A program made the translations under genes and the position numbers. The notes below the pieces were generated by a model. The model saw only the letters and a list, made by a program, of their open reading frames with translations. It did no database searches and was not told the origin of the DNA. 40,501 nucleotides of DNA from Verrucomicrobiota bacterium (lineage in GTDB: Bacteria; Verrucomicrobiota; Verrucomicrobiia; Opitutales; UBA953), in the NCBI GenBank assembly GCA_026397965.1, contig JAPLTU010000062.1:1-40501 (forward strand), given 5' to 3'. Of the stretch, positions 8,260-16,000 are shown piece by piece. The stretch's first letter is position 1. The number at the start of each line of letters is the position of its first letter.

Positions 8260-8745
8260 ATGCGCACGTTGTTCCTGCTCATTACCTCTTGCCTCGCTCT
8301 TGGTGCAGCCGATTCGACGGACAAGGCGCATCAACTCCGGGAGTTCAACCTTGGTCGCTATCTGACCGGGCCACGGATTTCCGAAGGCGCCATGAAAGGC
8401 AAAGCCACCGCCATCGTCTGCATGGGAACCCTCTCCTCCAATCCGCACTCCTGGGCGGCGGCTTGGACTCCCGAATTCGAAGACCTGCATAAAAGCAGCG
8501 GCGTCAAAGTAACCGTCATCGGGGCGGCTTGGGGCAAGGGTCTCGCTCCCAAGGATTACGCCGAATATGCCAAGAAGTTCAAATTAGAGTTCACGCTCGT
8601 CAACGGCATCGAGCACGCACCCTTTGAAGTGCCGCGCGACGGGCATTGCCTGATTTTCAATGCCGACGGCAAACTAATCTACAGCGGCCAACCCAACAAA
8701 GGTAACCAAGATTTCAAAGACGCCATCGCCGCGATCAGCAAGTAA
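8260..8745 (+). CDS. Secreted thioredoxin-fold protein without CxxC, paralogue 1
   Basis: 161 residues from ATG 8260. An upstream in-frame ATG at 8221 adds 13 residues that contain no signal and overlap the inverted repeat. The N-terminus MRTLFLLITSCLALGAADS is an export signal. ITSC also resembles a lipobox, but it comes early. The mature part looks like a TlpA/AhpC-type thioredoxin fold: a first strand ATAIVCMGT, a helix, strand VKVTVIGAAW, and a C-terminal GHCLIFNADGKLIYSG resembling the cis-Pro beta-hairpin region. The CxxC position carries Ser/Asn instead, so disulfide exchange is unlikely. The next gene encodes a homologue: both share F..G(R/K)..(T/S)GP.I(S/T)E near the mature N-terminus. 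Function unknown; periplasmic or surface location inferred. Confidence 0.75.
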   Translation: MRTLFLLITSCLALGAADSTDKAHQLREFNLGRYLTGPRISEGAMKGKATAIVCMGTLSSNPHSWAAAWTPEFEDLHKSSGVKVTVIGAAWGKGLAPKDYAEYAKKFKLEFTLVNGIEHAPFEVPRDGHCLIFNADGKLIYSGQPNKGNQDFKDAIAAISK

Positions 8746-8783
8746 CCCCCTTCCCAATTATCCTATCCCCCATTCATCATCCT

Positions 8784-9347
8784 ATGCGAAAACTAGCCTG
8801 CCTGCTGCTCTTAGTGCCCATGCTCCTCCCAGCGGCGGAGAAAAAGGAAAAGAAATATGACCTTAATGATTTCGCCTGGGGGAAGATTATTTCCGGTCCC
8901 GCGATCACAGAGGCCAGCACCAAAGACAAAGGCATCATCTTGTTCGGCTGGGCCAATGAAAAGCAGGTACACGGCGAGGAGAACATGGAGCGTCTTTCGA
9001 AAATCAATGAAGAGTACAGCAACACCGTCTTCATGGTCGCCGTCGAATTGACTTCACAATACAAAACCGCAAAAGAACAAGCCGAACTCGGTAAAGCCGT
9101 CAAAAAAGCCAACGTCAAGGTGCCTGTCGCCGCAGGAATGAAAAAATTACCGGAAGGAAAATGGTTCAAGACAACCCCGGCCTGCTTCATCTTTAACTCC
9201 AAGAAGGTGCTCATCTACGAAGGTTACGTTCACGGCGATGAATTCAAACAAGCCATGGAAGAGGCCGGTATCGTAGCCGGCAAGCCCGGTAGCAAACCTG
9301 CGACCGAAGAAAAGCCCGCAGCCAAAGACCCTAAGAAGGGGACCTAA
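8784..9347 (+). CDS. Secreted thioredoxin-fold protein without CxxC, paralogue 2
   Basis: 187 residues. The signal peptide MRKLACLLLLVPMLLPAAE is clear, with likely cleavage after PAA or PA. A Lys-rich start of the mature protein leads to LNDFAWGKIISGPAITEAS, which parallels LREFNLGRYLTGPRISEGA in the preceding gene. The C-terminal TPACFIFNSKKVLIYEGYVHGDEFKQAM matches the paralogue's GHCLIFNADGKLIYSG region in spacing. FGWANEKQV sits where a redox-active CxxC would be. A low-complexity Lys/Pro/Glu tail (about 160-187) extends the C-terminus. It probably arose by tandem duplication and is co-transcribed with its partner. It ends two bases before the stop of the convergent racemase gene. Role unknown. 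Confidence 0.75.
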   Translation: MRKLACLLLLVPMLLPAAEKKEKKYDLNDFAWGKIISGPAITEASTKDKGIILFGWANEKQVHGEENMERLSKINEEYSNTVFMVAVELTSQYKTAKEQAELGKAVKKANVKVPVAAGMKKLPEGKWFKTTPACFIFNSKKVLIYEGYVHGDEFKQAMEEAGIVAGKPGSKPATEEKPAAKDPKKGT

Positions 9348-9349
9348 AA

Positions 9350-10600
9350 TCAACGTACAGCCTGCATACTTTGCCAGGTAAGAGGCAACTTATTGCGGAC
9401 CAATTCGGAGGTCGCACCTGGCAGCCTGTCCGGCCGCAACGGTACGATAATTGTATCCTCACGGTCGACCTGCCCTTCGCTGCGCCCATATTTAAATTCG
9501 TAATTCAGCGACCCGTCGGGAGCGAGCCCGATACCCTTCCAGGCAGGATTCGGTACGGAGATATAAAAATAATCGCCGGTCACCGGGTTAGCCTTGGCCA
9601 TCATCTTGGCAGCTTGCAGCGACCGCCATAAAGTCTCGGCAGTCCAAGCCGCGGGATTCACCTGCCTGAGCTGCGACGCCACGAGCTGGGCGTAAGGCTT
9701 GCTCCCGTCGGCCTCGGCATAATCGCGCCAGAAAGCGAACGACGCGACAATCTCATCAGCCACCAGGGGATAGTGGGTGCAACCGAAGACGAGGGTGTCA
9801 ATAGGGGCGGCACCATCGGCGGCCGCGGCTTGGAGGAAAGTGCCCACGTCCGCTCGGATGATATCTCGGACTGGTGACTTTATGGACGGGTCACCCTCAA
9901 TCGCGGCGGCGAGGGTGGCCGAACCCAGTTGGCGTACGGGACGACCGGTGACCTTGGCGATGGCCTTGGGATAGGCGTTGGAGGCGCAGGTGCCCACGGT
10001 GGCGAGCACGGCGACCCCGCCCTGCGCGCCATGGGCGGTCTCGGCCAAGCCTTGCGCGCCCGCTTCGACGACCCCGACGACGATGACCGGAAGCCCCCAC
10101 GCTTTCACTGCGGCGCGGACGTCTTCGAGCCCGTAAGCGGTGGCGGTATTGCAAGCGATGACGATGGCTTTCACCGGAGGTTTCTCGCCCCTCGCCTGAC
10201 GGCGTCCGAGTAGAAATAAGGCGTCGCGCAGGATGAGCTCACGCAGGAAACCCGTGCGGCCAGCGGCGGAATAGTTGCCGTAGGGCATGTTAGCCTGATC
10301 ACCGAAATAGACGAAGCGCTCGCCGACGAAATCCGGTACACCATCCGCGCCTTCTTCTCCGGTCAGATTATGATGACGGTCATGGGATTTGATCGCTTCC
10401 AGCACCGTGAGACCACCGACGCCGGAATCAAAGACGCCGATAGGCAGATCGCTAAGGTCGCCGCGGTAATCTGCGGCCCGGAAACTTGCGGTCACATCAC
10501 CCTCGGCATGCGCCTTGGCATAAGCGATCACCGATGGAACGATTTCTTCCGCGGCAGATGCGCGCAGAAAAAGCAGTCCGATGAGAAGGAAGCTGCGCAT
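9350..10600 (-). CDS. Glutamate racemase (MurI)-like protein with signal peptide and C-terminal extension
   Basis: Asp/Glu racemase family. The core motifs of glutamate racemase are complete: FDSGVGG (57-63), GDQANMPYG (100-108), the first catalytic Cys150 in ACNTATA and the second, Cys274, in GCTHYP. The usual enzyme is about 260-280 residues and cytoplasmic; this one is 416. Three additions account for the length. MRSFLLIGLLFLRASA-AEE is a textbook signal peptide with an AxA site. A ~15-residue insert follows residue 72. A ~110-residue tail after about residue 300 contains TGDYFYISVPNP and matches no MurI part I know. The gene starts two bases after the alr stop (TGA-CC-ATG), so translation is probably coupled. 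A periplasmic amino-acid racemase is inferred. Whether it supplies D-Glu for peptidoglycan is doubtful if it is exported. Confidence 0.85.
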   Translation of the reverse strand: MRSFLLIGLLFLRASAAEEIVPSVIAYAKAHAEGDVTASFRAADYRGDLSDLPIGVFDSGVGGLTVLEAIKSHDRHHNLTGEEGADGVPDFVGERFVYFGDQANMPYGNYSAAGRTGFLRELILRDALFLLGRRQARGEKPPVKAIVIACNTATAYGLEDVRAAVKAWGLPVIVVGVVEAGAQGLAETAHGAQGGVAVLATVGTCASNAYPKAIAKVTGRPVRQLGSATLAAAIEGDPSIKSPVRDIIRADVGTFLQAAAADGAAPIDTLVFGCTHYPLVADEIVASFAFWRDYAEADGSKPYAQLVASQLRQVNPAAWTAETLWRSLQAAKMMAKANPVTGDYFYISVPNPAWKGIGLAPDGSLNYEFKYGRSEGQVDREDTIIVPLRPDRLPGATSELVRNKLPLTWQSMQAVR

Positions 10601-10602
10601 GG

Positions 10603-11751
10603 TCAGGTCCGGTCAGTTCGATAGACTCGGCGCACCCGCTGGGTAAGGGTGCAGAGCGCTTCCCATGGAATGCAATCCGCCCACGCGCAAAACTCGGCGA
10701 CGGCAATGCGGTCCTTCCCTTGCGCCCCTAGAATCGTAACGATGTCTCCCGCGACAACTTCAGGAATATCCGTGATATCAAGGATGGTCTGATCCATCGT
10801 CACCCGGCCCAGGATCGGGCAGCGTCGACCGTGTAACAGAAAGAACCCGCGATTACTGGCCGCCGTCGGCACGCCATCTCCGTAACCGACAGCGACGATG
10901 GCCACGCGCGACGGACGCGAAAGGACTTTAGTCCGGTTATAGCTGACGGCCGTACCTGCCGGAAGATCCTTCACCAGCACCACGCGGGCGTGAAACGAAA
11001 GAACCGGCTCGGGCTTAAGGCTCGCCAAGAATGACCCCGCCGAAGGTGGCAACCCATACTGCATCAGACCGATACGGACGGCATTGAAAGGCGAATCTGC
11101 GGAAAAACTTTCCAGCCCCGCGCTATTGTCCGCATGAATCAGCATCCGGGCTTTTTCCACCGGCGTTACAAGTGCGAGCAGACGCAAGAAAATCTGGCGT
11201 TGCTCGGTCGTAAAACCGGCATCCGAAGCCGCTTCGGAAAAGTGGGTGTAAATGCCGCGCCAATTGAAACGCGCTTGACTCCGGACATAGGTAAAAAGCT
11301 CCGGAGCGGCTTCATGCCAGACACCTGCCCGCCCCATCCCGGTATCGACTTTGACGTGAACCTTGGCCGTCAGCGCCGAAGCGTTGACGATCGCAGCCAA
11401 GGCGGCGGCTTCCGCTAGAGAGTTAAGCGTGATATCCAAACCAAGCGCGACAGCCCTCGCCATCTCGCCGGGCAAAGTCGGGCTAAGCAAAAGAATATCC
11501 CCTTCATGGCCGATCTCGCGAAGCCGTGAAGCCTCCTCGACATTCGCCACCGCAAAACAATCGACGCCCGCCTGCATTAGACGCGTTGCCACTTCAGGCA
11601 TGCCATGCCCATAGGCATTGGCTTTTACCACGGCGACATAGCGAACATGGCGCGGCAGGGCTAGTTTGATGCGTCCGACATTACGATCGATGGCCGGAAG
11701 ATCGATTTCGACCCAAGCGCGCGTTGCGGCGTCATGATTGGCGGGACTCAT
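10603..11751 (-). CDS. alr: Alanine racemase
   Basis: PLP-dependent fold type III racemase making D-alanine for peptidoglycan, 382 residues. The PLP lysine is Lys43 in VVKANAYGHG. The second-base Tyr region is VSYNRTKVL, followed by VAIVAVGYGDGVP. HVKVDTGMGRAG and the C-terminal LGRVTMDQTILDI are family blocks. The start codon overlaps the tsaB stop by one base (TGATG), and the stop lies two bases before the racemase-like gene. A translationally coupled operon is therefore likely. Confidence 0.97.
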   Translation of the reverse strand: MSPANHDAATRAWVEIDLPAIDRNVGRIKLALPRHVRYVAVVKANAYGHGMPEVATRLMQAGVDCFAVANVEEASRLREIGHEGDILLLSPTLPGEMARAVALGLDITLNSLAEAAALAAIVNASALTAKVHVKVDTGMGRAGVWHEAAPELFTYVRSQARFNWRGIYTHFSEAASDAGFTTEQRQIFLRLLALVTPVEKARMLIHADNSAGLESFSADSPFNAVRIGLMQYGLPPSAGSFLASLKPEPVLSFHARVVLVKDLPAGTAVSYNRTKVLSRPSRVAIVAVGYGDGVPTAASNRGFFLLHGRRCPILGRVTMDQTILDITDIPEVVAGDIVTILGAQGKDRIAVAEFCAWADCIPWEALCTLTQRVRRVYRTDRT

Positions 11752-12398
11752 CAGGAGGCACGATGGCGTTCACCGCCCCAAGTTGCGAAATCAGCCGCAG
11801 GATTAAGCGCTTCTGGCTTTGGCTCCAGACGAAGCAAGGGCGACCGCGAAAATAAATCCGGCAATTGCGCCCAGGGTGATTCTATCACTGTGCAAAGCGG
11901 GAAGACGGCGGCGGCTTCCGGCGAGGTCGTCACGATCGGAAGATCCTTGGTCCGAAGTTGATCCGCCTCCATTTCGCTGGGAGCACCGGACTTGCCCTCG
12001 GCATCAACGCACAAACAATTCCAGCGCTTCAGCCTAGATTCCAAAGCGACCGCGTACGGAGGCAGATGGCCCGAACGGGCCGCTGCTTCGGCCAAAACGG
12101 CCAGCGATTCCCAGACATAAATCGGCCGGGGGACCAACGTCGCCCAAGTACGGGCTGCCATAGCCGCGATGCGGATGCCTAAGACCGAGCCTGGACCGAC
12201 GCACACGGCAAACGCTTTGATATCACTCAACTGTAAACCTGCCTCCGCCAGGGCTGCACGGGCGCAGGCAAAAGTAGATTCCAAAGCGCCCTCAACAGCG
12301 ATTGCCTGACCGCTCCATTGAGTAGCAGAAATCACGCCCACGCGGACGCCGACACGAGCCGAGCCATCGATGACCAGACATGGTTCAGGCAAAGCCAT
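11751..12398 (-). CDS. tsaB: TsaB-like tRNA threonylcarbamoyladenosine biosynthesis protein
   Basis: Inactive ASKHA-fold paralogue of TsaD. TsaB scaffolds the TsaBDE complex that makes t6A37 in ANN-decoding tRNAs. The N-terminal strand CLVIDGSARVGVRVGVI and the central AFAVCVGPGSVLGIRIAAMAARTWA are the typical family pieces, the latter replacing the usual GPGSFTGLR. I chose ATG 12396-12398 (MALPEPCLVIDG) because it lies just after the HIT stop. An upstream start at 12419 would overlap the HIT gene and add seven residues. The length of 215 is normal. It overlaps alr by one base, a pairing also seen in other bacteria. Family call good, functional call by homology. Confidence 0.82.
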   Translation of the reverse strand: MALPEPCLVIDGSARVGVRVGVISATQWSGQAIAVEGALESTFACARAALAEAGLQLSDIKAFAVCVGPGSVLGIRIAAMAARTWATLVPRPIYVWESLAVLAEAAARSGHLPPYAVALESRLKRWNCLCVDAEGKSGAPSEMEADQLRTKDLPIVTTSPEAAAVFPLCTVIESPWAQLPDLFSRSPLLRLEPKPEALNPAADFATWGGERHRAS

Positions 12399-12403
12399 GC
12401 GGA

Positions 12404-12751
12404 TTAGCCTGGGGGCCAACCCAAGGCCCTGCCACCCAAGAGATGAACGTGGAGGTGCGGGACTGATTCGCCCCCGTCGGGACCATGATTGATCACCAGA
12501 CGGAAACCCTTGGCGAGCTCCAGCTGGCGTGCCACCTGCCCGGCTACCCTAAGCAAATGCCCTAACAAAGCCTGATCGGAAGCCTGGGCTTCACCGACGC
12601 GGGCGATCAGTTGGCGCGGAACGATGAGAATATGGATGGGGGCCTGCGGAGCGGCGTCATGAAACGCGACGCAGAGGGCGTCTTCGTGGACGATCCTAGC
12701 CGGGATCTCCTTGTCGGCGATCTTCTGGAAAATCGTCTTAGGCTTATTCAT
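12404..12751 (-). CDS. HIT family protein (HINT-type nucleotide hydrolase)
   Basis: Histidine-triad protein, 115 residues. Family members hydrolyse purine nucleoside phosphoramidates. The N-terminus TIFQKIADKEIPARIVHEDA is the standard HINT start, HILIVPR follows, and the triad HLHVHLL is at residues 99-105 (His99, His101, His103). It lies seven bases after the preceding unknown gene in the minus-strand operon. The physiological substrate cannot be told. Confidence 0.95.
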   Translation of the reverse strand: MNKPKTIFQKIADKEIPARIVHEDALCVAFHDAAPQAPIHILIVPRQLIARVGEAQASDQALLGHLLRVAGQVARQLELAKGFRLVINHGPDGGESVPHLHVHLLGGRALGWPPG

Positions 12752-12758
12752 AAGGTGA

Positions 12759-13232
12759 TTATAACACGACCACCGTCACGCGACGGCGGCCGGCCTGGCG
12801 GGCGACGAGACCTTGCAGGAATTCCACCGCTTCATCGTAGGCTTGGCGCGATTTGCTCGAGCGGGCCCGCGGGCCGGTGAGGTATTGATCCTGAAGCCCT
12901 ACCGCCCAAAACAAGACATCCGCTGCATCGCCCGTCGTCGCCAAGGCAGCCTCGACCCGCTCCGAGGCCCAAAGGGCGTCAAACGGCTCGGCCCGGTGGT
13001 CCAAGACGGCCACGGAAGGCGCGGGTTGATGCGGAGACAGCAAGCGGAAGATCTGTGCGGCGGCGGCGGCCAACTCCGTAGCGCCCAAGCTAGGATCGGT
13101 CTGCTCATCGTTTTCAAAAACCCGGAGGACCGCATCCACATCGCGGCTTAATTGCGGAGCCGTGCCCACCATCGAAGCGATTAGCGCATTAAGAGTCCGC
13201 AGCCGGATCGACTTGGGCAAGGCCGCGGTCAC
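12759..13232 (-). CDS. Unknown protein co-transcribed with nrdR
   Basis: 157 residues, GTG start overlapping the nrdR stop by four bases (GTGA), so it is translationally coupled to nrdR. I do not recognise a domain. The sequence looks soluble and mostly helical (IRLRTLNALIASMVG, ATELAAAAAQIFRLL, AYDEAVEFLQGLVARQ), with no signal peptide or membrane segment. The C-terminus is basic then hydrophobic (RRRVTVVVL). NusB would be a natural neighbour of nrdR, but the NusB motifs are not visible. That the frame is real is supported by the tight spacing on both sides and by codon use like its neighbours. Confidence 0.7.
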   Translation of the reverse strand: MTAALPKSIRLRTLNALIASMVGTAPQLSRDVDAVLRVFENDEQTDPSLGATELAAAAAQIFRLLSPHQPAPSVAVLDHRAEPFDALWASERVEAALATTGDAADVLFWAVGLQDQYLTGPRARSSKSRQAYDEAVEFLQGLVARQAGRRRVTVVVL

Positions 13233-13693
13233 TTCGCTTTTCCTCCCTTGCGCAGTTGTTCGATGGCCTTAGCAAGTTCTTCGATATCACGGAACTCGCG
13301 ATAGACACTGGCGTAACGCACATAGGCAATCTGATCGACGCCTTGAAGTTTGGCCATGATCTCTTCGCCGATTGCGCTCGAGGGAACTTCGTCTTCGAAT
13401 TTGGCCTGCAAGCCCTCGACGACCTCCGAAATCAGAAGATTGATGCGTTCGACCTCGATGGGTCGCTTATCCGTAGCCTTGCGGATGCCGGCGGCGATTT
13501 TGCCCATGTCAAATTCCTCCCTGGCTCCATTACGTTTAACTACAGCCAGACCTTCGCGGACGATTTCTTCGATCGTACTGAAACGGTGGGCGCAAGCCAG
13601 GCATTCGCGGCGACGTCGGATCGAATGGTTACCCTTTCCGAGGCGGGTCTCCAAGACCTTCGTATCCTCGTGATTACAGCGCGGGCAGAACAT
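13229..13693 (-). CDS. nrdR: Transcriptional repressor NrdR
   Basis: ATP/dATP-sensing repressor of ribonucleotide reductase genes, 154 residues, the usual length. The zinc ribbon is MFCPRC (Cys3, Cys6) and CLAC (Cys31, Cys34). The ATP-cone follows (VVKRNGAREEFDMGKIAAGIRKA, then VDQIAYVRYASVYREF). It represses by binding NrdR boxes upstream of nrd genes, none of which is in this window. It lies three bases after the trpG/pabA stop and overlaps the next gene. Confidence 0.97.
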   Translation of the reverse strand: MFCPRCNHEDTKVLETRLGKGNHSIRRRRECLACAHRFSTIEEIVREGLAVVKRNGAREEFDMGKIAAGIRKATDKRPIEVERINLLISEVVEGLQAKFEDEVPSSAIGEEIMAKLQGVDQIAYVRYASVYREFRDIEELAKAIEQLRKGGKAK

Positions 13694-13696
13694 CGC

Positions 13697-14260
13697 TCAG
13701 AGTTTCAAGAAGTTGCCCAATAACTCCAAACCGTGCTCGGTCGCAAAAGATTCCGGATGGAATTGTACGCCCCAGATAGGCATCTCACGATGACGGAGCC
13801 CCATGACCAAGCCGTCATCGGTCCAAGCCGTCACCTCCAAGCAGGAAGGGAAAGTCGAACGCTCGACGATCAACGAATGGTAACGCGTGGCGGCGAAAGG
13901 ATTGGGCAAGCCCTTGAACAAGTCGGTGTTATTATGGAAAACCGGCGAAGTCTTCCCGTGCATCAAGTGGGGCGCTCGGATGACGCGGCCGCCAAAAACA
14001 TGACCGATGGCCTGATGGCCCAGACAAACCCCAAGCAACGGCTTTTTACCAGCGAAGGCTTTGATCATATCGCATGACACGCCAGCCTCGACCGGCGAGC
14101 ACGGACCGGGCGAAATCATGACGCGATCTGGGTTGAGTGCCAAAGCTTCCTCGACGGTGATTTGGTCATTACGAAAAACTTTTTGCTCAACGCCTAATTG
14201 ACCAAAGTATTGGACAAGGTTGTAGGTGAACGAATCGTAATTATCGATGACCAGGAGCAC
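13697..14260 (-). CDS. Glutamine amidotransferase of anthranilate / aminodeoxychorismate synthase
   Basis: Class I (triad) amidotransferase subunit that feeds ammonia to TrpE or PabB; 187 residues. [20 protein letters not shown] starts the protein. The nucleophile is Cys79 in [12 protein letters not shown], and the His/Glu pair is in VQFHPES near the C-terminus. TrpG and PabA cannot be separated by sequence alone and many bacteria use one protein for both. No trpE, trpD or pabB gene is adjacent, which slightly favours a shared or folate role. It is the first gene of the operon running down to the racemase, and it has a GTG start. Confidence 0.93.
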   Translation of the reverse strand: MLLVIDNYDSFTYNLVQYFGQLGVEQKVFRNDQITVEEALALNPDRVMISPGPCSPVEAGVSCDMIKAFAGKKPLLGVCLGHQAIGHVFGGRVIRAPHLMHGKTSPVFHNNTDLFKGLPNPFAATRYHSLIVERSTFPSCLEVTAWTDDGLVMGLRHREMPIWGVQFHPESFATEHGLELLGNFLKL

Positions 14261-14657
14261 GACGAAACGATTTGCCCGTCGCGTCTAAGTGTCAAGGAAC
14301 GGAGCAGCCGTGTGAACAACTGAGCCGGCGGACAAAGTTGTTCGCAGCAGGCATCTTGATGGCACGAAAAAGTCTGTTGTTCGCCAATGATCGTGAAGGC
14401 GAAAGAGGAAAATATTCATGGAAGTTTCGAGCACGAGCAGCCCAGCTGATCTCTCGCTTTGAAGCGCCGTGCGTGCCCGTCTTTGCCTGCTCAAGCGACT
14501 CAATCCAGCCGCCAGCCCCAGACGCCCTATTCTCCCCCGCCTTGCCCTCCCTCCTGCCCCATCCGGGCCCCTTTGTCGCATATCGTGAATTACCCCACAA
14601 CCCCCTCAAAAGTAGGACTTTACAGATAGGCCAGCTGTGAATAACTATGTTAAAGGC
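14261..14657. other. Divergent intergenic region between trpG/pabA and lpxC
   Basis: About 400 bases without a convincing gene, the longest non-coding stretch in the window. Short open frames exist on both strands but have no family features or plausible starts. It must hold the two divergent promoters. TTTACA (14619-14624) with TAACTA 17 bases on (14642-14647) is a weak lpxC candidate. The stretch around 14490-14560 is very C-rich on the plus strand. I see no tRNA, clear riboswitch or terminator. Confidence 0.6.
14267..14295 (-). promoter_or_regulatory. Candidate promoter for the trpG/pabA-nrdR-alr operon
   Basis: On the minus strand a perfect TTGACA (14295 to 14290) is followed after 17 bases by AATCGT (14272 to 14267), a poor -10. 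Transcription would begin near the GTG at 14260, giving an almost leaderless mRNA. This rests on the -35 match and the spacing only. Confidence 0.3.
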
Positions 14658-15995
14658 ATGAAACAGCGCACACTTGGAAGGGAAGCCTCGGTAAAAGGTA
14701 AAGCCTTGCACACCGGCCAGGAGGTCACCCTTACCCTGAAGCCGAGCGCACCTAACACCGGGCTCATCTTCCGTCGCATCGATCTTTTCGGCAAACCTGA
14801 GGTTCGGCCGGTTTCAGAAATGGTCACCGAACTTGAACGCAAAACGACGGTCTCATCGGACACGGTCAAACTACATACCATCGAGCACGTGCTTTCGGCC
14901 CTGACGGGAATGGGCGTAGACAATGCCATCGTCGAAATCGACGCTTCCGAGCCCCCCATCGTCGACGGTTCGGCACGCCCTTTCACCACCCTCATCCATC
15001 AATGCGGCATCGTCGAGCAAGACGCCCAGCGCGAGGTCTTCACCCTGACGCATCCGATCACTATCAATGAAGGAAGCCGTTCGATTATCGCGCTTCCGTT
15101 TGATGGCTTACGGATCACCTGCACTTCCGCCGACGACCGCGGCATTCACACCCAGCACCTCACAATCGATATCGACCCGGAAACTTACGAAGCTCAGATT
15201 GCACCCGCTCGCACTTTTACAATTTACGAAGACATCGAGGAGCTTTTGAAAAAAGGTCTGATTCAAGGCGGCTCACTTGATTCCGCCATCATCCTAAAAG
15301 GAGATAAAGTCGTCAGCAAAGAACCCCTTCGCTTCAAAGACGAACTCGTTCGCCATAAGATTTTGGATATCATTGGTGACATCGTGCTCGCCGGCATCCG
15401 GCTAAAAGCGCACATCATCGCCGTACGCCCTGGACACGCCTTAAACGCCCGCTTGGCCGCTTCCGTCCGCAAGCAATGGCAGGAGTCCAAAGAACCTAAG
15501 CCCAAGGCCGAAGCTATCCGTAAAATTGAAGCTCCGAAGGCGCCTATCGGCAGTGCGTTGGATATCCGCCAGATTCTCAACGCCCTGCCCCACCGTTATC
15601 CGTTCGTGATGGTCGACCGCGTGGTCGAACTCACCGATGACTCACTGGTCGCGATCAAAAACGTGACGATCAATGAGCCTTATTTCCAAGGACACTTCCC
15701 CGGACAACCCGTCATGCCCGGCGTGCTTCAAATCGAAGCGATGGCTCAGGCTGCTGGCCTCATCATGCTACGCCGCGGTGCCCCGGACGAAGCCCCTAAG
15801 GTCGTTTTCTTTATGAGCGCGGATAAGGTCAAATTCCGTAAAGCCGTCACCCCGGGTGACACCTTGGAGATCCGTGCCAAACTAACGAAGGTTCGCGGGC
15901 GCATCGCCGCCGCCGAATGCGAATGTTTCGTGAATGGTGAATGCGTTTCGTCGGCCGAACTGCTTTTCACCGTCGCAGACTCGCTCAGCACCTAA
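14658..15995 (+). CDS. lpxC/fabZ: Bifunctional UDP-3-O-acyl-GlcNAc deacetylase / 3-hydroxyacyl-ACP dehydratase
   Basis: Fusion of LpxC (residues 1 to about 275), the committed step of lipid A synthesis, with FabZ (about 300-445), the dehydratase of fatty-acid elongation. LpxC zinc ligands are His77 (TIEHV), His233 and Asp237 ([11 protein letters not shown]), with the general acid His260 (PGH). FabZ has the catalytic His346 in [11 protein letters not shown] and Glu360 in IEAMAQ. A Lys/Pro/Glu-rich linker joins them. The fusion is known in Bacteroidota and some other Gram-negatives. Both halves use 3-hydroxyacyl-ACP-related substrates, so fusion may balance lipid A against phospholipid. I preferred ATG 14658 over the GTG at 14637 because family members start just before the KGKALHTG block. 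lpxA follows after five bases. Confidence 0.96.
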   Translation: MKQRTLGREASVKGKALHTGQEVTLTLKPSAPNTGLIFRRIDLFGKPEVRPVSEMVTELERKTTVSSDTVKLHTIEHVLSALTGMGVDNAIVEIDASEPPIVDGSARPFTTLIHQCGIVEQDAQREVFTLTHPITINEGSRSIIALPFDGLRITCTSADDRGIHTQHLTIDIDPETYEAQIAPARTFTIYEDIEELLKKGLIQGGSLDSAIILKGDKVVSKEPLRFKDELVRHKILDIIGDIVLAGIRLKAHIIAVRPGHALNARLAASVRKQWQESKEPKPKAEAIRKIEAPKAPIGSALDIRQILNALPHRYPFVMVDRVVELTDDSLVAIKNVTINEPYFQGHFPGQPVMPGVLQIEAMAQAAGLIMLRRGAPDEAPKVVFFMSADKVKFRKAVTPGDTLEIRAKLTKVRGRIAAAECECFVNGECVSSAELLFTVADSLST

Positions 15996-16000
15996 GCCGT

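Noticed and set aside
14285-14320. GTCAAGGAACGGAGCAGCC, reminiscent of the 4.5S SRP RNA loop
   Set aside because: The conserved GGTCAGG...GGAAGG...AGCAGCC arrangement and pairing flanks are missing, so it is a chance similarity.
14272-14711. Short open frames on both strands in the trpG/lpxC intergenic region
   Set aside because: No motif, no plausible start and poor codon use; some overlap the lpxC start.
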